64,000 bases of DNA, taken from the NCBI GenBank assembly GCA_050084515.1, contig CM114274.1:24056001-24120000 (forward strand), given 5' to 3'. The notes under the pieces were generated by a model. That model saw nothing but the letters and a program-made list of their open reading frames with translations. It searched no databases and had not been told where the DNA came from. Source of the DNA: Blasia pusilla (lineage: Eukaryota; Marchantiophyta; Marchantiopsida; Blasiales). The position numbers and the translations under genes are program-made. Positions 11,631-24,989 of the stretch are shown piece after piece (positions within the stretch are counted from its first letter, which is position 1; the number at the start of each line of letters is the position of its first letter).

Positions 11631-12866
11631 CCTTCTATAAAAAGTTTGAGAAGATAAACTTGCTCTCAACCAAATATTGTAGAACAACTACATGAGAAAA
11701 TAAGGTCAAAACATGTGAATGACTTTAATTGCACGATCAATGAAAGCAATTATGTAATGTTTGAAGGAGAAAAGTGGAAAAATCTTATTCAAGATTCTTG
11801 AAAGGGTGGTTGTAATTTAGTAGTATTTTGCCCAAGTTTTAAACTAGATAATTTATAACTCATGCACACACTATCAAAGTTCATGAGTTCAAGAAACAAA
11901 TAACAAGATTGTATCTTGATGTGCAGTTTGAGGGGATTAGTCTTTCATAATCGAGTGCTCTAAATAGAAACTATAATAAAGCTATGGTAGTTTTTTATAC
12001 CAACATGAACTCCTTTGGTTAGAGAGTTGAAGAACTCTCTACTTATTTCATTTGGAAAATCTCCAATCCCACTTGTTTCACAAAAATGAATGAACTTCCC
12101 TTATTTAAAAGCACATATGATAGTCACCGGTCTTTTTAAAGAGTATGAGCTCAATTCTTGTTGTTCATGTTTCTCCTTACAACAATTATATCAAAAGTAA
12201 CGTGATCTTTGTACATGCATGTTAAACTTGCCAAGAAGTAGGAAGAATAAACAATTGTACAAATCGATGTTTAATGTCTTATCACTAACTAAGAATGCTT
12301 CTCGACCATTTATCCTACAAAGAAAAGGAGTCATGAGATGGAACTCTCTCGTTGTAGGGATTTAATGAGGGATTGTAAATAACTCCCATCCACTTCACCT
12401 CCTTATTAATCACTAGTGCATAAATATCAATTTTATTAAATTCATAAATACTTGCTTCCATCCCTCTCACTTCCTCTTTTGGAAAAAAGAGTTCATTTTA
12501 TCACACTTCCATCTCCTTCTTTTTCAAATAAAAATGTCCTTATTCTTCCTTCTTAACTTTTATGTATTATGATCGCTCATTTTAAACTCCATTTTTCCCC
12601 ACACGCTCTATATATCCTTTTTCTTTTTCTTTTTGAAAACCCTCACTTACACCTCTTTGATTTAGGAAAAAAATTCCCTTATTACTTACAAAACTCTCGT
12701 ACTTTTCCTCCCAAACTCCCTTAGTACCCTTCTTAATAACTAAGGTATTAAGATTTACTTTGAAGCGAGTGAATTCATGTAATACAATACATGTCATGTC
12801 TAAGGAATGGTTTAGCAAAGGAGCACCTTTTATTAATAGAATATATATACAATAAAATACCTCAAA
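11631..12866. other. AT-rich gene-free DNA
   Basis: Nothing recognisable; only short ORFs on either strand without family features. Confidence 0.5.
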
Positions 12867-12908
12867 TCTATATTATTAAAAGACGACGGGGTTTGAGAAC
12901 CCCGTCGT
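12867..12908 (+). mobile_element. Helitron-like 5' terminus with an 11-bp hairpin
   Basis: The sequence TCTATATTATTAAAAGACG follows a host A, as at plant Helitron 5' ends (A|TC insertion context). A perfect hairpin follows, with arms 12883-12893 (ACGACGGGGTT) and 12898-12908. I could not identify a convincing matching 3' end. Confidence 0.4.
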
Positions 12909-13759
12909 TCCGTTACGACACTTAAGCATTTTGAAGTCTTCCCCTTACGACACGTGGCGACTCAAGAGATTTCAGCACAAATAGAAGGGGAGGGGTACTA
13001 AAGGGAGGAGCATTCAAATAATAATAATCAACGTGTTTGAATTTTACTATTTGAATCACATTAGATGGATAGAAATAGACCAAATAAAAAAACTCATAAG
13101 GAATTGAATGAAATAGAGAATTTTTATTCATTAATTAATAATTTATTTAATATTATAATGGGTGATTATAAATATAAGTAAAATGGAATATTTCTGACAA
13201 AGAAAAGAAATTTTAATGGAGAAGGAGTATATTTTTATGGAAGGGTAAAATTATTTAAGGGATTGGGATATCATTTAAATTTGAATGGACTATTGTAATT
13301 ACTTCAAAGAGTGAAATATTATTACTCTTCTAAGATTTTAGAAAATAAAATTTATATTTAAAATTTAAAATAAATAGTATGATTGTTTAAAAAATTAATC
13401 ATATTAATTCACATGTGATATTTTGGGAAAGGACAATGAATTTGAATAGAAAAGGAAAATGATTTCGCTAATGAAAATTAGATTTTAGTGAATGTGATTT
13501 TGGTGGGAAGAGTGGAAGGGGAAGAATAATTTTTCTTGGAAACTTTAGGGAAGAATGTAATTATTTAGGGGAGATGGATATTATGTAAAAGTGATTTTCT
13601 TACTCTTTTGAGATCTATAAAAGTGCAAATTATACCTAAAATTTGAAATTAAATATGTTTTAAAATTTCAAGTATAACTTTTTTAAAATATCATTGACAT
13701 CTATTTGTAAGCCATTCTATCGAGGAAAACTCTATTAGGCGTGCATGCCTCGGGCAACA

Positions 13760-13785
13760 TCTATATTATTATGCGATAGTGCTTT
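13760..13785 (+). mobile_element. Second Helitron-like 5' terminus
   Basis: TCTATATTATTATGCGATAG follows a host A and shares its first 12 bases with the terminus at 12867. It is preceded by GGCGTGCATGCCTCGGG, which could be a decayed 3' hairpin of the upstream element. The partner end is not identified. Confidence 0.3.
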
Positions 13786-14194
13786 CTTGATTTGCAAACA
13801 CCTTTTTGTTTGACATGTGGCAACTAGGTAGCAATACAATGTTTCTCCTTAGGCAAATAGTAAGAAAAAAATTTGAATTTGTGTGCAGCAACATTAATCC
13901 CTTCCCTTCACAGGTTATATACTAACAAAAGTTCTTCAAACACTTTTTATTCCCGTTCATCGCACGAGCACCTTACTAATAAACAATATTATATGTTCTT
14001 GCCTTTCTCACATTCCAATCTTCATAGAATAGGTTTAAGCTATATTAAAAACGTCTAAATTTTTAATAACACTACATATAATTTAATGTAGTGTTTTCTT
14101 TGACCATGTGTTATATTTCTATAGTTCGATTTGTTGTAGACAATGTGAAAGACACATATTTACTCAATTTTTTATTTATAGTAGTAAAAGTAAG

Positions 14195-14339
14195 TGGAAA
14201 ATCAAGGAAGATTCTCCACTACTTTAATATATTTGTCTTGTCGATGTCGTTACTTAGATTAGTGAAGCCACGTGGAAAAGTAGTGGAGAATCTTCCTTGA
14301 TTTTCCATGAATGAGTGGAAAATCAAGGAAGATTCTCCA
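14195..14339. repeat. Triple-arm inverted/direct repeat (+,-,+)
   Basis: A 24-31 bp sequence starting TGGAAAATCAAGGAAG occurs at 14195-14225 (+), 14277-14307 (-) and 14316-14339 (+). Copies 1 and 2 are perfect 31-bp reverse complements separated by 51 bp. Copies 2 and 3 form a perfect 24-bp hairpin with an 8-nt loop. Two mutually exclusive hairpins can therefore form. Confidence 0.85.
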
Positions 14340-14588
14340 TTATTTTGAAATCTAAATTGACATGCTATTAGGGGTAGACCTCTAGTAACTAGTAAGGTAC
14401 CATTACAATGTATTGAATGTAAATTCATTATTAAAACTAATAGATGTTATTCAAACTACCAATAAGGTGTCCATGCCATGCAAATGCATAGCATAAATCA
14501 TTTTTTTAATTTAAGATATGTACCATTTAGGATGCACTTACGTGGCTTCACTAACCTAAGTAACAACATCGACAAGACAAATATATTA
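14226..14588. repeat. Inverted repeat of the 14226-14276 spacer at 14539-14588
   Basis: The spacer between arms 1 and 2 of the neighbouring repeat is found again in reverse orientation at about 14539-14588, with two or so mismatches over roughly 50 bp. The fold-back module has therefore been partly duplicated in inverted form. Confidence 0.75.
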
Positions 14589-14889
14589 GTGAACCAAAAC
14601 TTTATAGGAAACAATCACGTATTGGAAGCTCATTGGCTTGAAAGAATAAGTGTTCAAAGGGAAGGAGGTCAAAAATCAATAGGACGTTCCAAACTAATAG
14701 TGTAGATGATATTTTCCTACATGTAATGCAACAAAAATGTTGAAAAATACATATCAATCTTCTAGTATTAATATAGATTAATGCAAATAATCAAAGGGCT
14801 TAAGCAAGATAAAGGGAGAAATTTGACCGAGAATTTATTTTTTTAAAGCCTATTTACAACCAAATAAGTGAGAAAAATACTAAGATGTA

Positions 14890-14929
14890 CTAGTTAATGC
14901 CCGTGACGGACCGTGCCATACACGGTCTT
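14890..14929 (-). mobile_element. Helitron-like 3' terminus
   Basis: Read on the minus strand, a perfect 7-bp hairpin GACCGTG-TATGG-CACGGTC is followed 15 nt later by CTAG and then a host T. That is the layout of a Helitron 3' end (hairpin, CTRR, T). The 5' end, expected at higher coordinates, was not found. Confidence 0.4.
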
Positions 14930-17050
14930 GTACATACGCCCCCTCCCGTACGTATACGTCTTTGTGACTACCCTATCCGTGCTTATGCGCAATGTTTATA
15001 GGGACATATGTCATGTTCTACATATGTCGCCATGTCAGAACATTCCACAAATTATAGTGTAGATGTATACATCTAACTCTTCAATCATCTCATCCATCTA
15101 CCTAAACCTTATAAATGTGCTCTAAAGACATGTGGTAATGTCAAAAGCATATTGTGATTAGAACAACTAAGTACTACCCCATCCTCGAGAAAATCATATA
15201 TATTCTGAAGAAATATTTTATCCCATATGAACTCAAATTAGAGTTATTTTTTTAAATAATAAATTAAAATATTTCCTCATAATTGTAATTTAATGGATGT
15301 CTTCTATGATCACAAAGATGATAAATATTAATTTTACTTAAAATTTTGAAAACAAATCATTTTAGAATGGAAGAAAAAAATGTATTTTGAGATACTATTG
15401 GGAAGTCAAACGAATGAACCAAAAAGACAACCATTATAATTACCATGCATAAAATATATTATTTAAAGAATACTAGTTTCTTTGACATGAACACTAATTT
15501 CTTAATACCTTGATCGTTATCATCACTAATCGTAAGTAGAGGATAAAAACATATTTTATTCATACAATGCAGGAAAAAAATCCACATACTCAAAAATCCC
15601 ATTAGTCTTACAATTAACTAGCATCAATCGTAAGAGTTTGATTTATTGTAAGACCTACAAAACTCCTTGCATAGCCCTAATATGAATAATACATACTTCA
15701 GGATATTGCATACATTCATATAATATTCCCCCTATCTTTCCCCCACATTTTGACTCATACCACATGTCTATTTATGCGTCTCAAAGTCTTGAATCACAAT
15801 TGATTCAGGCATCTCACATCACTACTATATTTTTGGAAAATGTACGCATCCAAAGAGCTCAAACTCAATTATAGTGGACTTACAATCGACTCACAAACCT
15901 ATGAATATGATTTGTAGACCACAATTGCTAAGCAGGTTGAAAGGTTTCTTTTCTTCCATTCAGATTCTGGTTGTAGAATGCATGGGGCCTAGATGTAATA
16001 GGTGTCACCATAGCGACGACACGTGATTACGCAGTGCCAACCTTGCTAGCGCCACTAATACAAGCATATCAACAAGCACAATTTGTGGCGAAACCCATTA
16101 GGAAACCTTTGGGTATTGGACCTTCTACAAGTCGAATGCAATCTTGTATGTAAGAAATATTATGTTCACATTGGCATCATAGTTAGGATTAGCGACACTA
16201 AAGTCAATGGTACTAAACATTGAATTTTATTCAGATTTTAACATGTGCATAATTAAATAAAGGGTCCTTCTTTCTTGCATCCTTCAACTTATTTGATTGA
16301 AATCTTGTATAAATTGAATGAAAATATTTTTTCATGCATTAATTTAATTCCTAAATATTTCATGTTGGAAAATTTGCAAGCCTCTTGCAAGTCAAACTCA
16401 AAAATTTTATGCAAAGAAGATGGTAAGATGTGAAATATTTACAAGTGAGCTACAAGTTCTTTATAAGTTCTAGAGAGATCCTCCTAGTAGTTGTCTCCTT
16501 CTCAGACTTGAATGAGGGAAGAGAGAGGATTCTTCCTGCCACTTGATGCAAACATGCATACTCATTGATGTTCCTCCTCTATTCTCACGTTCATAGGGAT
16601 ACTATTTTATGATACACCATACACGTAATATGAGCTTAATTATCATCATCACTAAGATGTCATGCTCAAAAAAGATCTTTACGTAATTCTTCCATCCATG
16701 TTTCACATCGTCCAATATCGTGGAGTAGGGTACTCTCCATTTCTCAAATATTGAACAAAATACCTACATAATCAATACCTAACACAATTGTGGTGTTATT
16801 CCATGCGGAGTCTAGGTTGTTGTTAGGAGAAACATGGAAAACTCGTACAGAAAATGACATGGCTTCACTTATCCAAAAGGTGGAAGTCTAAAGGCTCGAT
16901 AAGTATAATTATAAGATAAAAAGAAAAAAAGTAAGGTGTGAATGAGGGAAAAGGGGGGAGTAGAGGGGTTGGAGCGTTTTAAGTTTGCGAGCCTCTAATA
17001 AGCCACTTATGAGGTAATTGGAAATCCCCAATTATGAATTACGTGTGAGT
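14930..17050. other. AT-rich gene-free DNA
   Basis: No gene seen. Probably decayed transposon sequence, but no family could be named. Confidence 0.45.
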
Positions 17051-17062
17051 GAACTGCAAGTC

Positions 17063-17602
17063 TCATGAGACATTAAATGGGAGTCTCCAAACACATTTTT
17101 TGAGGAAATGTTGTGAGTGAGACTCGCAAACTTGCATAGAAATAACATCGATAATCTCTATAGCTCTAGACATTGTGACAAAATAACCATGATGCCTTCC
17201 GCCCATATCGGGCCATGGAGTTACACGAAAAGGACAAGTCTCTTCCATTATCTAAAAAATACGGTGATAAATATGCCCAGTCATTGCTTTATGACGATCA
17301 CACTCTCTCAATAGAGTAATAGTTGCTTGAGGCGCAACAAACAACTCCTCACCCTCCATCAAAAAATCGTGATTGGCCACAATAGTCTCAATCTCTCGTG
17401 CCTTCTCCCTTTGCCTCACATGCGTGCCATTGAAATACTCCCTAAAAGCATTGGTGGCAACCATGGCGTGGAACACCTCCCTCAGCCATCTTCCACTCCT
17501 ACTGTTCCTAGTAGTGCATGGTGTCTTTAGGATCCCTTGTGTCACACCTTGACCTCTTTGATGATTATTTACTACATCACCAAAACAAGTATATAGTAGC
17601 AA
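17063..17602 (-). pseudogene. hAT-like transposase relic (C-terminal part)
   Basis: The minus-strand frame from 17602 runs 116 codons to a stop at 17252 and continues in the same frame past it to 17063. The segment LLRECDRHKAMTGHIYHRI matches the conserved hAT block in which a leucine-arginine-aspartate stretch is followed by a proline/alanine-methionine-glycine-x-isoleucine-tyrosine element. Upstream, REVFHAMVATNAFREYF resembles the helical region before that block. No N-terminal BED finger or DDE acid was found and no terminal repeats were located. It is a fragment, not a gene. Confidence 0.5.
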
Positions 17603-20600
17603 TAGAAACTTAATTCTATTGCTTGTATTAAATTGATGAGAAGAAGGCTTGTACTTTCTCTATTTCATTTGCCATTCACTCGATTCTCTTTAAAGCATTT
17701 TGCAAAATACTTAGCATATATTATTTCCCTTACTAATTTAAGGATACCTTTACCTTATTCTACCCGAATTGCACAAAGAAGAGACGGTAGGAGGGGCCTT
17801 CACGAGCCTTGATAGTCACCCAAACAAGATAGCTAGCTATAAATAGAGGAAAGTTACAACCGGAAGTTTTAGGGCAACATGTCTAAGGTGAAGCCTATTT
17901 GTAGATGCCATAAAAATATACAAAAAAATGCTTTCTTTCATATAGTTGACTTAAGAAAATTTTGGAGTTTGGTTTCCACTATCAAATGGAAATTTCCATT
18001 GAGGGGAACCGAATAGGCATTTCATGAAAGGAAAACCTTTTTGGAAAAAAATAATACATATGAGTGCAAAAATATAATGCACATGTTTGAAAGAATCACT
18101 CATACATATGTGCATATGGAAAAACTCCCTCAAATGTCTACTCAAAAACATTTTAAGAGAAAAGGAATTTTAAGAATGAGGAAAATATTTCGTTTGTGAT
18201 TTCAATATGGATTTATTTTCTACTTAAAAGAATCATGGAGGAATTTTTGCAAAAGTTTGCGCTTGGAAGCACTTTGTCGTATCTTGTTTATACATTAAAC
18301 TAAATTAACAATTTTACACATAATCTATTACTATTTCAATATTTTTTTCTACTTCTTCATTATTTGTTAAATTGGAATCTACCTTTAATTCCCCTTGCAA
18401 ATTTTCCTGCAAAGTTACACAAGGCCATCTTAAACTAACTATAAATTTATCCATAAAACTCCATACAAAGTTGAGATACCAAATTTTTCCTTGAGGTAAT
18501 AGAATTTATATATAATCTCTTACCACTTCCTAAATAAAATATAAATGTGTATTTCCAAATTTTATATTGGTAATAAGATTAACTCAAAGAGATGTAAAAT
18601 GCTACATGAACGCTATATGTCAATTTTTTGCCATTGGATTTTTTTTTACATATTATCATTTTCCCATTGTTCAAAATTTACCTACTTATCACTACTATAA
18701 GGAAGCAATGTTAACAGTGAAAAAGGGTTGTTTCTTACACTTGCATAACACTCACAAAGTAGACTAAACTTAGTTGTTGGGTACTCAAAAAGTTATGAGA
18801 TGTATACTCTTCTTTGCAAGTAGGTTGCAAGTTCTACACTTGCAAAAATTATAGAATATTTCCAGTCTTGGGTGAAAATTTTGTTGCTTCTACTATCCAC
18901 AAGATAGAGGCAAAATACGAATGTGCAATTGCTAGAGATATAAAATGAACTTGCAAATAGAAAACAATTTGTGTCGAGAAATAATTGATTTGTACAAACT
19001 ATTTCATGGTTAAAAATTTGATAAGACAATACTTTGTGTTTATCCAACTAATGACTCATCTTATATGGATGGCACATAGACAATGTTTCAAGTGATCATC
19101 TATACAAAAGTGCACTTATTTAGGCGATAATGGCTTTCTTGCCTCTGTTCCTACATGTGGTTGGATAAACATATTACTTGTCTATGACTTGTTGGACGAC
19201 CTTTTGCAATAGAGTTAGACTATGATCCATGAGAACAAGATAGTAGTCTCATATTTTTTACATGTTTCTAACAATATAAACCAATGTTCAAAATACCTAT
19301 TGTGAACTATTTGACATGTGGTTATAATAATGATAATTGGAAATACAATTTGAAATATTTTGCTGTGGGCGATCTTCTAGTATGACGGATAAAGATGTGT
19401 ACATATTTCTGTGGTATACATGACTTGAGTAAGCTCTCTATCCATCCAAGCCTTGATAATGGGATCTCTAACCTTCATATGCAAGTTCTTGATCCATGTT
19501 TTACGAATGTGCTAGATGCACAAAAATATCACGAGCCCTGAGGACATCTCTAAATATAATGGAGACGAAAAAATTAACCTTTTGAAATATTGAACCCTTC
19601 AAAAGTGTTCAATAATAAAATTTATATGGTTCAATTTTATATAGTACAAAAATGAACATATTAACATTAGATTGGGAATTTTATGAGAAAATATATACTC
19701 AGTTGCAGTTTTCTCCTCTTTGGAATCGCCCACTATGAAACATAATAGCCTCCATGGCTCAGAAGATTGAAGTACTTCCCTTGTGTAATAATTCATTTTC
19801 AATTTTATGGCACTTAACACCTCCGTAATATCAACTTGTGTGTATCTTTCTATCAAAGCCCAAGCACATGGAATTTCATTTTGAAATTAATCATAGCATA
19901 AAAGTGTAAATAGTTGGAACAAAAAAATAAATTCACATAGTTAGTTTGAATTGGAAACTTGTGAATTTTACACCAAATAGAAACAAAACCAGACTTTAGT
20001 ACTTGAATTTCAAAATATTTACTACCTATCGTGTCCATATTTTGATACTAGATTACTAGAGAGATGAATTGTATTACATCAGTAAGGTTAGTTTCAAAAG
20101 TTTAAACCGTTCCCACTACGCTTTCTTGGTTTAAATTAGCAAGCTTCTAAAGCATCCATGACGTTGCAACTATTAAGCAAAATGGAACACCTTCTAGTTT
20201 GTTTTATTCTCGATACGATAAAATCAAATCAATATGTTTTTGGATCCAAATTCTTACTATAGTTGCATCACATACACTCTAATGATGTGAATTTAACTTT
20301 AATTGTAGTTTGATGTTACTTATATCTTTCATGTTGAGGATCATATCCCTTAACCATATATATCACCTTCTCAATTTTACCACCCAAACACCTCTCTCTT
20401 AAAACATATGCAAATTGAGCACCAAATCTTAATAGGCATTCAACAAACTCACCACATCTATAAGATAAACATGATGAAATATGAACATTCGCTATAATTA
20501 CACTCTTATCCAATATCCCATGACAAAATTTATTATTCTTATTAGTGTGTTCCCAATGCAAACACAAAATCAAACATAAGTTTCGTCTTTCTACATATAC

Positions 20601-22430
20601 CACCTTTCCAAAGTGGCATCGACATCCTTAAGAAACAAATGTACCAAGCAATGTTGATTGAGCTAGGGGTTTACTCTTCGAGCCTTTCTTTTTTTCTTTT
20701 TATACGCTACCGTGAAGGTCTTTTTTTACAATATCCCGAAAATTATCCAATCCATACGCACACCAAGATCTGATAATGTGTCGAGATATTGTCCTCTCAC
20801 TTGAATTTATAATCTTGAAGGAAAAATGGGAATTCTCTTGGTTTCTCTCCCTTTCAAGAAAATCGTTCGACCTATCAAGAGGGATTGTGGCCTCTTCTTT
20901 TATCCATTTAAGATGAGTAGACAAAAAGGATGTGAAGTACATATTGAGTATGTTTGAACACATTTGCGTCCAATGTTCAAAAGTGACCTAATATTATATA
21001 GAATGTCTCTATCAAAGAATTAAGACAAGAGTTAGCAAAGGAATGGACGAAGGGAATTGAACAAGGGGAAATTTCAAAGCTCTGACATTGCCCCATTAAT
21101 GAATTGAGCAAGACGAGGATAATTATTTTTCACCTTGGGCCTCACAAAATCAACATTTATTGCTCCTACCATTATGGCCTTGTTTGGAGTTCTTCTTATA
21201 TGCAGTATCCTCCTATGCAATTCCTCGAACTCCTCGACTTTTGCAAGTCTTTGCTCATTGCTCTAACTTTAGAATGTTGTCGCTCCTTGCAACACTCGAG
21301 CTCAATGGAGCTCACCTATGTCTTGTCCGATGGCCTCTATGAGATTTCCCGTTATCTGCCTAGCTTTTCAAACAACCTCCCTCTTGCAGCCTCCTATCCC
21401 GTCTAGAACCCAACCTCCTTCCTCACTGTCACGTCAAAGAAAACCCCATCTCAACCTCGAGTTGGCTTGATCCGATGATGAATAATCGTGAGGAGAAGGT
21501 TATACATCCAATTTCATGGCCATACACAATCCATAATATTAAAAAAAATAGATTCTCTTCTGAAGCAGTACAAGTTTGAGAAGAATAAAAAAAAGTAAAT
21601 TGGTGAAAAAAATGTAAACTAATATTGAACATAATACTTGGCAATAGTTTTCCCAATATGGTAGAAATAGGGGAAAATCATCCAAAACTCAAGGCATTAT
21701 TGATAGCTTAGGTAGTGGTATGATGAATCAAACTGATTCAACCACTCGTTCAACCCTTGATTTAATAATCGAAGAATCTTTGAGATTCTCTCACCCTCTT
21801 ACTTCTTGTACTCTTATTACTCATCCTTGTACTTCTCATCCCCCTATATTTGGTTCCCACGACACATTATTATCAGATTTTGATCCACATTGTCCTCACT
21901 CCCCCCATATTGCACAATGTGACTACGTAAAAGCCAAAGACTACTCCAAGTACCAAAGCTTGTAGTGAACATGAAGTGTATGACCAACCCAATTGAGAGA
22001 TGGACAAGAAGAAGAGAACGTCAAGTGGAAATGATGATGGCATAGTAGTCTCTCTAGATTAATTTACCACTTTCATAAAAAATCGGAGATAAGATGTATG
22101 ATTTTTTGATGGAAATCTTGAAATTGAAGAAAATGGAGATGGAATTCCTTTGTCACTGTAGCTTTCAAAATAGAGAAAGTATATTTCAAACTAAATGAGC
22201 CAACCTCACTTATATTGCAAATAATAATGTTGAGTTAATATCCATTGCTACTAGATATGCTCTTCGCGAGGCTCTAAGTGACTATATATTGTATAAAAAT
22301 CTTAGTTAAAGTCTTTCTAACCCTTGCTCCATGTGTTGTCTTTTTTTATCCATAGTTGTATTTGGTTATTTGGTTAAGATGCTAAGTTGAGATATAAGTT
22401 GTATTCATGTATGGATCAAGCAAATACTCT
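17603..22430. other. AT-rich region, no intact gene
   Basis: Short minus-strand ORFs (for example 19599-19856, 20316-20603, 20700-20963) may be further transposase remnants on the same strand as the hAT-like piece, but none has a motif I can name. No RNA gene was recognised. Confidence 0.4.
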
Positions 22431-22439
22431 CTATAATAA

Positions 22440-22500
22440 GGGCTCACCTTGGATAGTAGCAAGATTATGAAGCACTCCACATGCTAATGTTGCAAAGGAT
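22440..22500 (-). pseudogene. Possible PIF/Harbinger nuclease scrap
   Basis: The minus-strand translation contains TLACGVLHNLATIQGE, which resembles the conserved C-terminal block of Harbinger-type transposases (alanine-cysteine-x-valine-leucine-histidine-asparagine). The surrounding frames are full of stops and the DDE residues were not found. The call rests on one short motif. Confidence 0.3.
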
Positions 22501-23577
22501 ATATTTGATAGCATTGTTGGAACATCTTTTAGAAATGATCCATATACCCTTTAGATGAATAAACACATTATTGATTTTTACTCCACCTTTTCAAATATGT
22601 TGGTCAAAGTCATACTCTATTCTTTCCAATTGAGATGCATGGTGGTGGAAACATTTCAGCAACCATGGTTGAAGTGAAGATGTGTCATGCAATATCACTT
22701 GTGGAACCACTTATGTGAATCATTCATAAAAAAAAAATTAGAATTATATCATTGATTTTTTTGGTGTCAACCAATTGCCATAAGTCCTAAAATCTCAAAT
22801 GTTCAACATCATGACTTTATCCCAACATGATACAATATAAGTCTTAAGACTTTAGTTTAGAGTCATAGATGCCTTGAAGAAGCACAAAGTAGAATAAGCG
22901 TCAAGAATGATAATGCTCAAGGTAGATTTTCTGTTGTGGTTTCTACTTTAGTTTGATATGAGACCCATATGTTGCAAAAATTATTTGTGGAATTCTTCAT
23001 ATCTTTTCAAAGATTGACATAATTTGAATGCATTCATATTTATTTGGATACACAATGTAATTGGAGTAGCATTTGTCCTCACTCACAAGAATGTCAATAA
23101 AGATCATAAATGATATATGCAAAATGAAAATAAACAATGTTAGAAAGTACCATATTTATCAAGTTCCATTCCTCTCCACGTGATTATTTTTTCTTCCTTT
23201 CTTTTTCTCTCTTTTCATCTTGCTAACTATTTCATATTTTGTGTGTATAAATTGGTCATTGATAAGTCCATGGCTTTCCTAATCATTGCTTAGCCAACTG
23301 CTTGTGCTCCTCCCTTCTGAATCTATATAGTAATTGATGGATGCAATTTTTTGGATAATAGCCCATATATTTCTACTCACTCAAAATTTTTTTTCAATCA
23401 GATAATATCTTAAAAACTTTCAGAATTTGGGATTGGTAGGGGGAATTCAAGCGTGAATTATTATTACGAGGACGTACTAGTCTTTCTATCTATCCGCATC
23501 GTAGCAAACTTCCCATGGATGATCGTGCAAGTCACGATGACCTCTTGTTTCAAAAGAGACAACGCAATTAGTCATTA

Positions 23578-23785
23578 CTAACATTCTTCCCATGCTATGC
23601 ACGGGTGAAAAAAATCACAGCGCGGGAAAAATTCACCGTCGATTAAATCTAGCTCTTCTTGTTAACTCTTTTGTTAAAAAGTACATGTACCAATATGGGT
23701 GGAATGTAAAATGTACACATGTTGACACTAGAGGAAGGGTTCTTCAAACCCCATCCTCTTTTAATAGTCATACTATTAAGGGCTT
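23578..23785 (-). mobile_element. Short Helitron-like non-autonomous element
   Basis: Minus strand: the 5' part contains GACTATTAAAAGAGGATGGGG (about 23765-23745), matching the terminus at 12867 in its TATTAAAAGA core. The 3' end has hairpin CCCGTGC-ATA-GCATGGG followed by AAGAATGTTAG and a host T. The 3' layout (hairpin, then TTAG in place of CTRR, then T) is typical. The exact 5' base is uncertain because the leading TC is not conserved. Confidence 0.5.
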
Positions 23786-24922
23786 TAGCCCTGGCTAAGA
23801 AGCTCCCTCTATATGCCACGTATGAAGCCTGTCAGATATTAAATTATTTTTAATTTTCCCTATACTGAGCTAAGATAGAAAAGAGGTTTTTAAAAAATAA
23901 TAATTATGTTTTAAAGATAAATTTAAATAAAAAAAAACAAATTTACCTCTTTTTCATCATCAATTTATTTTTTCCTCTTAGAAATTAAAATTATTGTTTC
24001 AAGATTTAGGAAGAAAAACTAAAACTTTCAATTTAAAGTTAATTTTGGAAGGGAAATTACATATTACTTTAGAAATATGTCATTTAATCTCATTTTCAAT
24101 CTTTCAATTGTGAGGGATTTTTTAAGAATATTTGGAGACAAAGTTTGGATCAAAATGAGTGAATTTTTTTATCAATTTAGAAACTTTGGAAACCCTATAA
24201 AATTTGTCCATGAATTCATGATTTTTAAAAATTTTACCCTATACTAAGCAAAAAACAAGAATGGGCAAGATTTTCCTAATTATTTATAATTAACTAAAAT
24301 TCAAAAATCTTCCCCCATGAAATATTCTAGAGTTTCTTTCATTTTTTTAATCTTTCCTCATTGGAAAATTTCAAATTATTTTTTCAAGATTTTCGCAAAT
24401 AAAGTTTAAAATTTAGTTTGGAGGGGAAATTTATTTTTCTTTTGGGAAAAAATGAAAAGGATAACAGGACATTAATGGGAAAAGAATTATTCTTCAAAAT
24501 AAAGGAAGACATTTTATTTCTATTTTATTTTAAACTCCGAATTAGATTGGGGGAAAAAATTCAATCCCTCTTTTGGGAAAAAAATCATCAAAATAAGTGA
24601 TCTTCTTTTATTTATTAAAAGATGAAATTAGAAAAGGGATAAATTAGATTTTCCAAATTCATAAAAAATCTAATTCATGAAATTAGATGTATTATAAAAC
24701 AATCAATATTTTTTAAAATTTAAATTTTATTCATCGTGTGGCCTCTAATTTTGCATTATCATCCTCCTTTTTATTGCATCGTCCGAGCCCAAACGGAAAA
24801 CTGACTAGTATAGATAGACACCACTGGACGACAAACCACACACCGTTTTCCATATACGATATTCCAACAAATTGGGACTCGAGGCATTTCCTATACCCAA
24901 AAGATTGGACGCAAGAAATTAT
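23786..24922. other. AT-rich gene-free DNA
   Basis: Very AT-rich with A and T runs; nothing recognisable. Confidence 0.5.
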
Positions 24923-24953
24923 GTGCATTTCATGGGATGGCCATGAAATGCAC
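24923..24953. repeat. Perfect 13-bp inverted repeat upstream of SEC23
   Basis: Arms 24923-24935 (GTGCATTTCATGG) and 24941-24953 are exact reverse complements with a 5-nt loop. It lies about 610 bp upstream of the SEC23 start codon, at the edge of the GC-rich promoter/leader region. Confidence 0.8.
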
Positions 24954-24989
24954 GCATAATAACAAGCGCTGGTTAGTGTGCTTTTTTCT

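Noticed and set aside
20316-20963. Second hAT transposase domain
   Set aside because: Minus-strand ORFs lie on the right strand but show no identifiable hAT motif.
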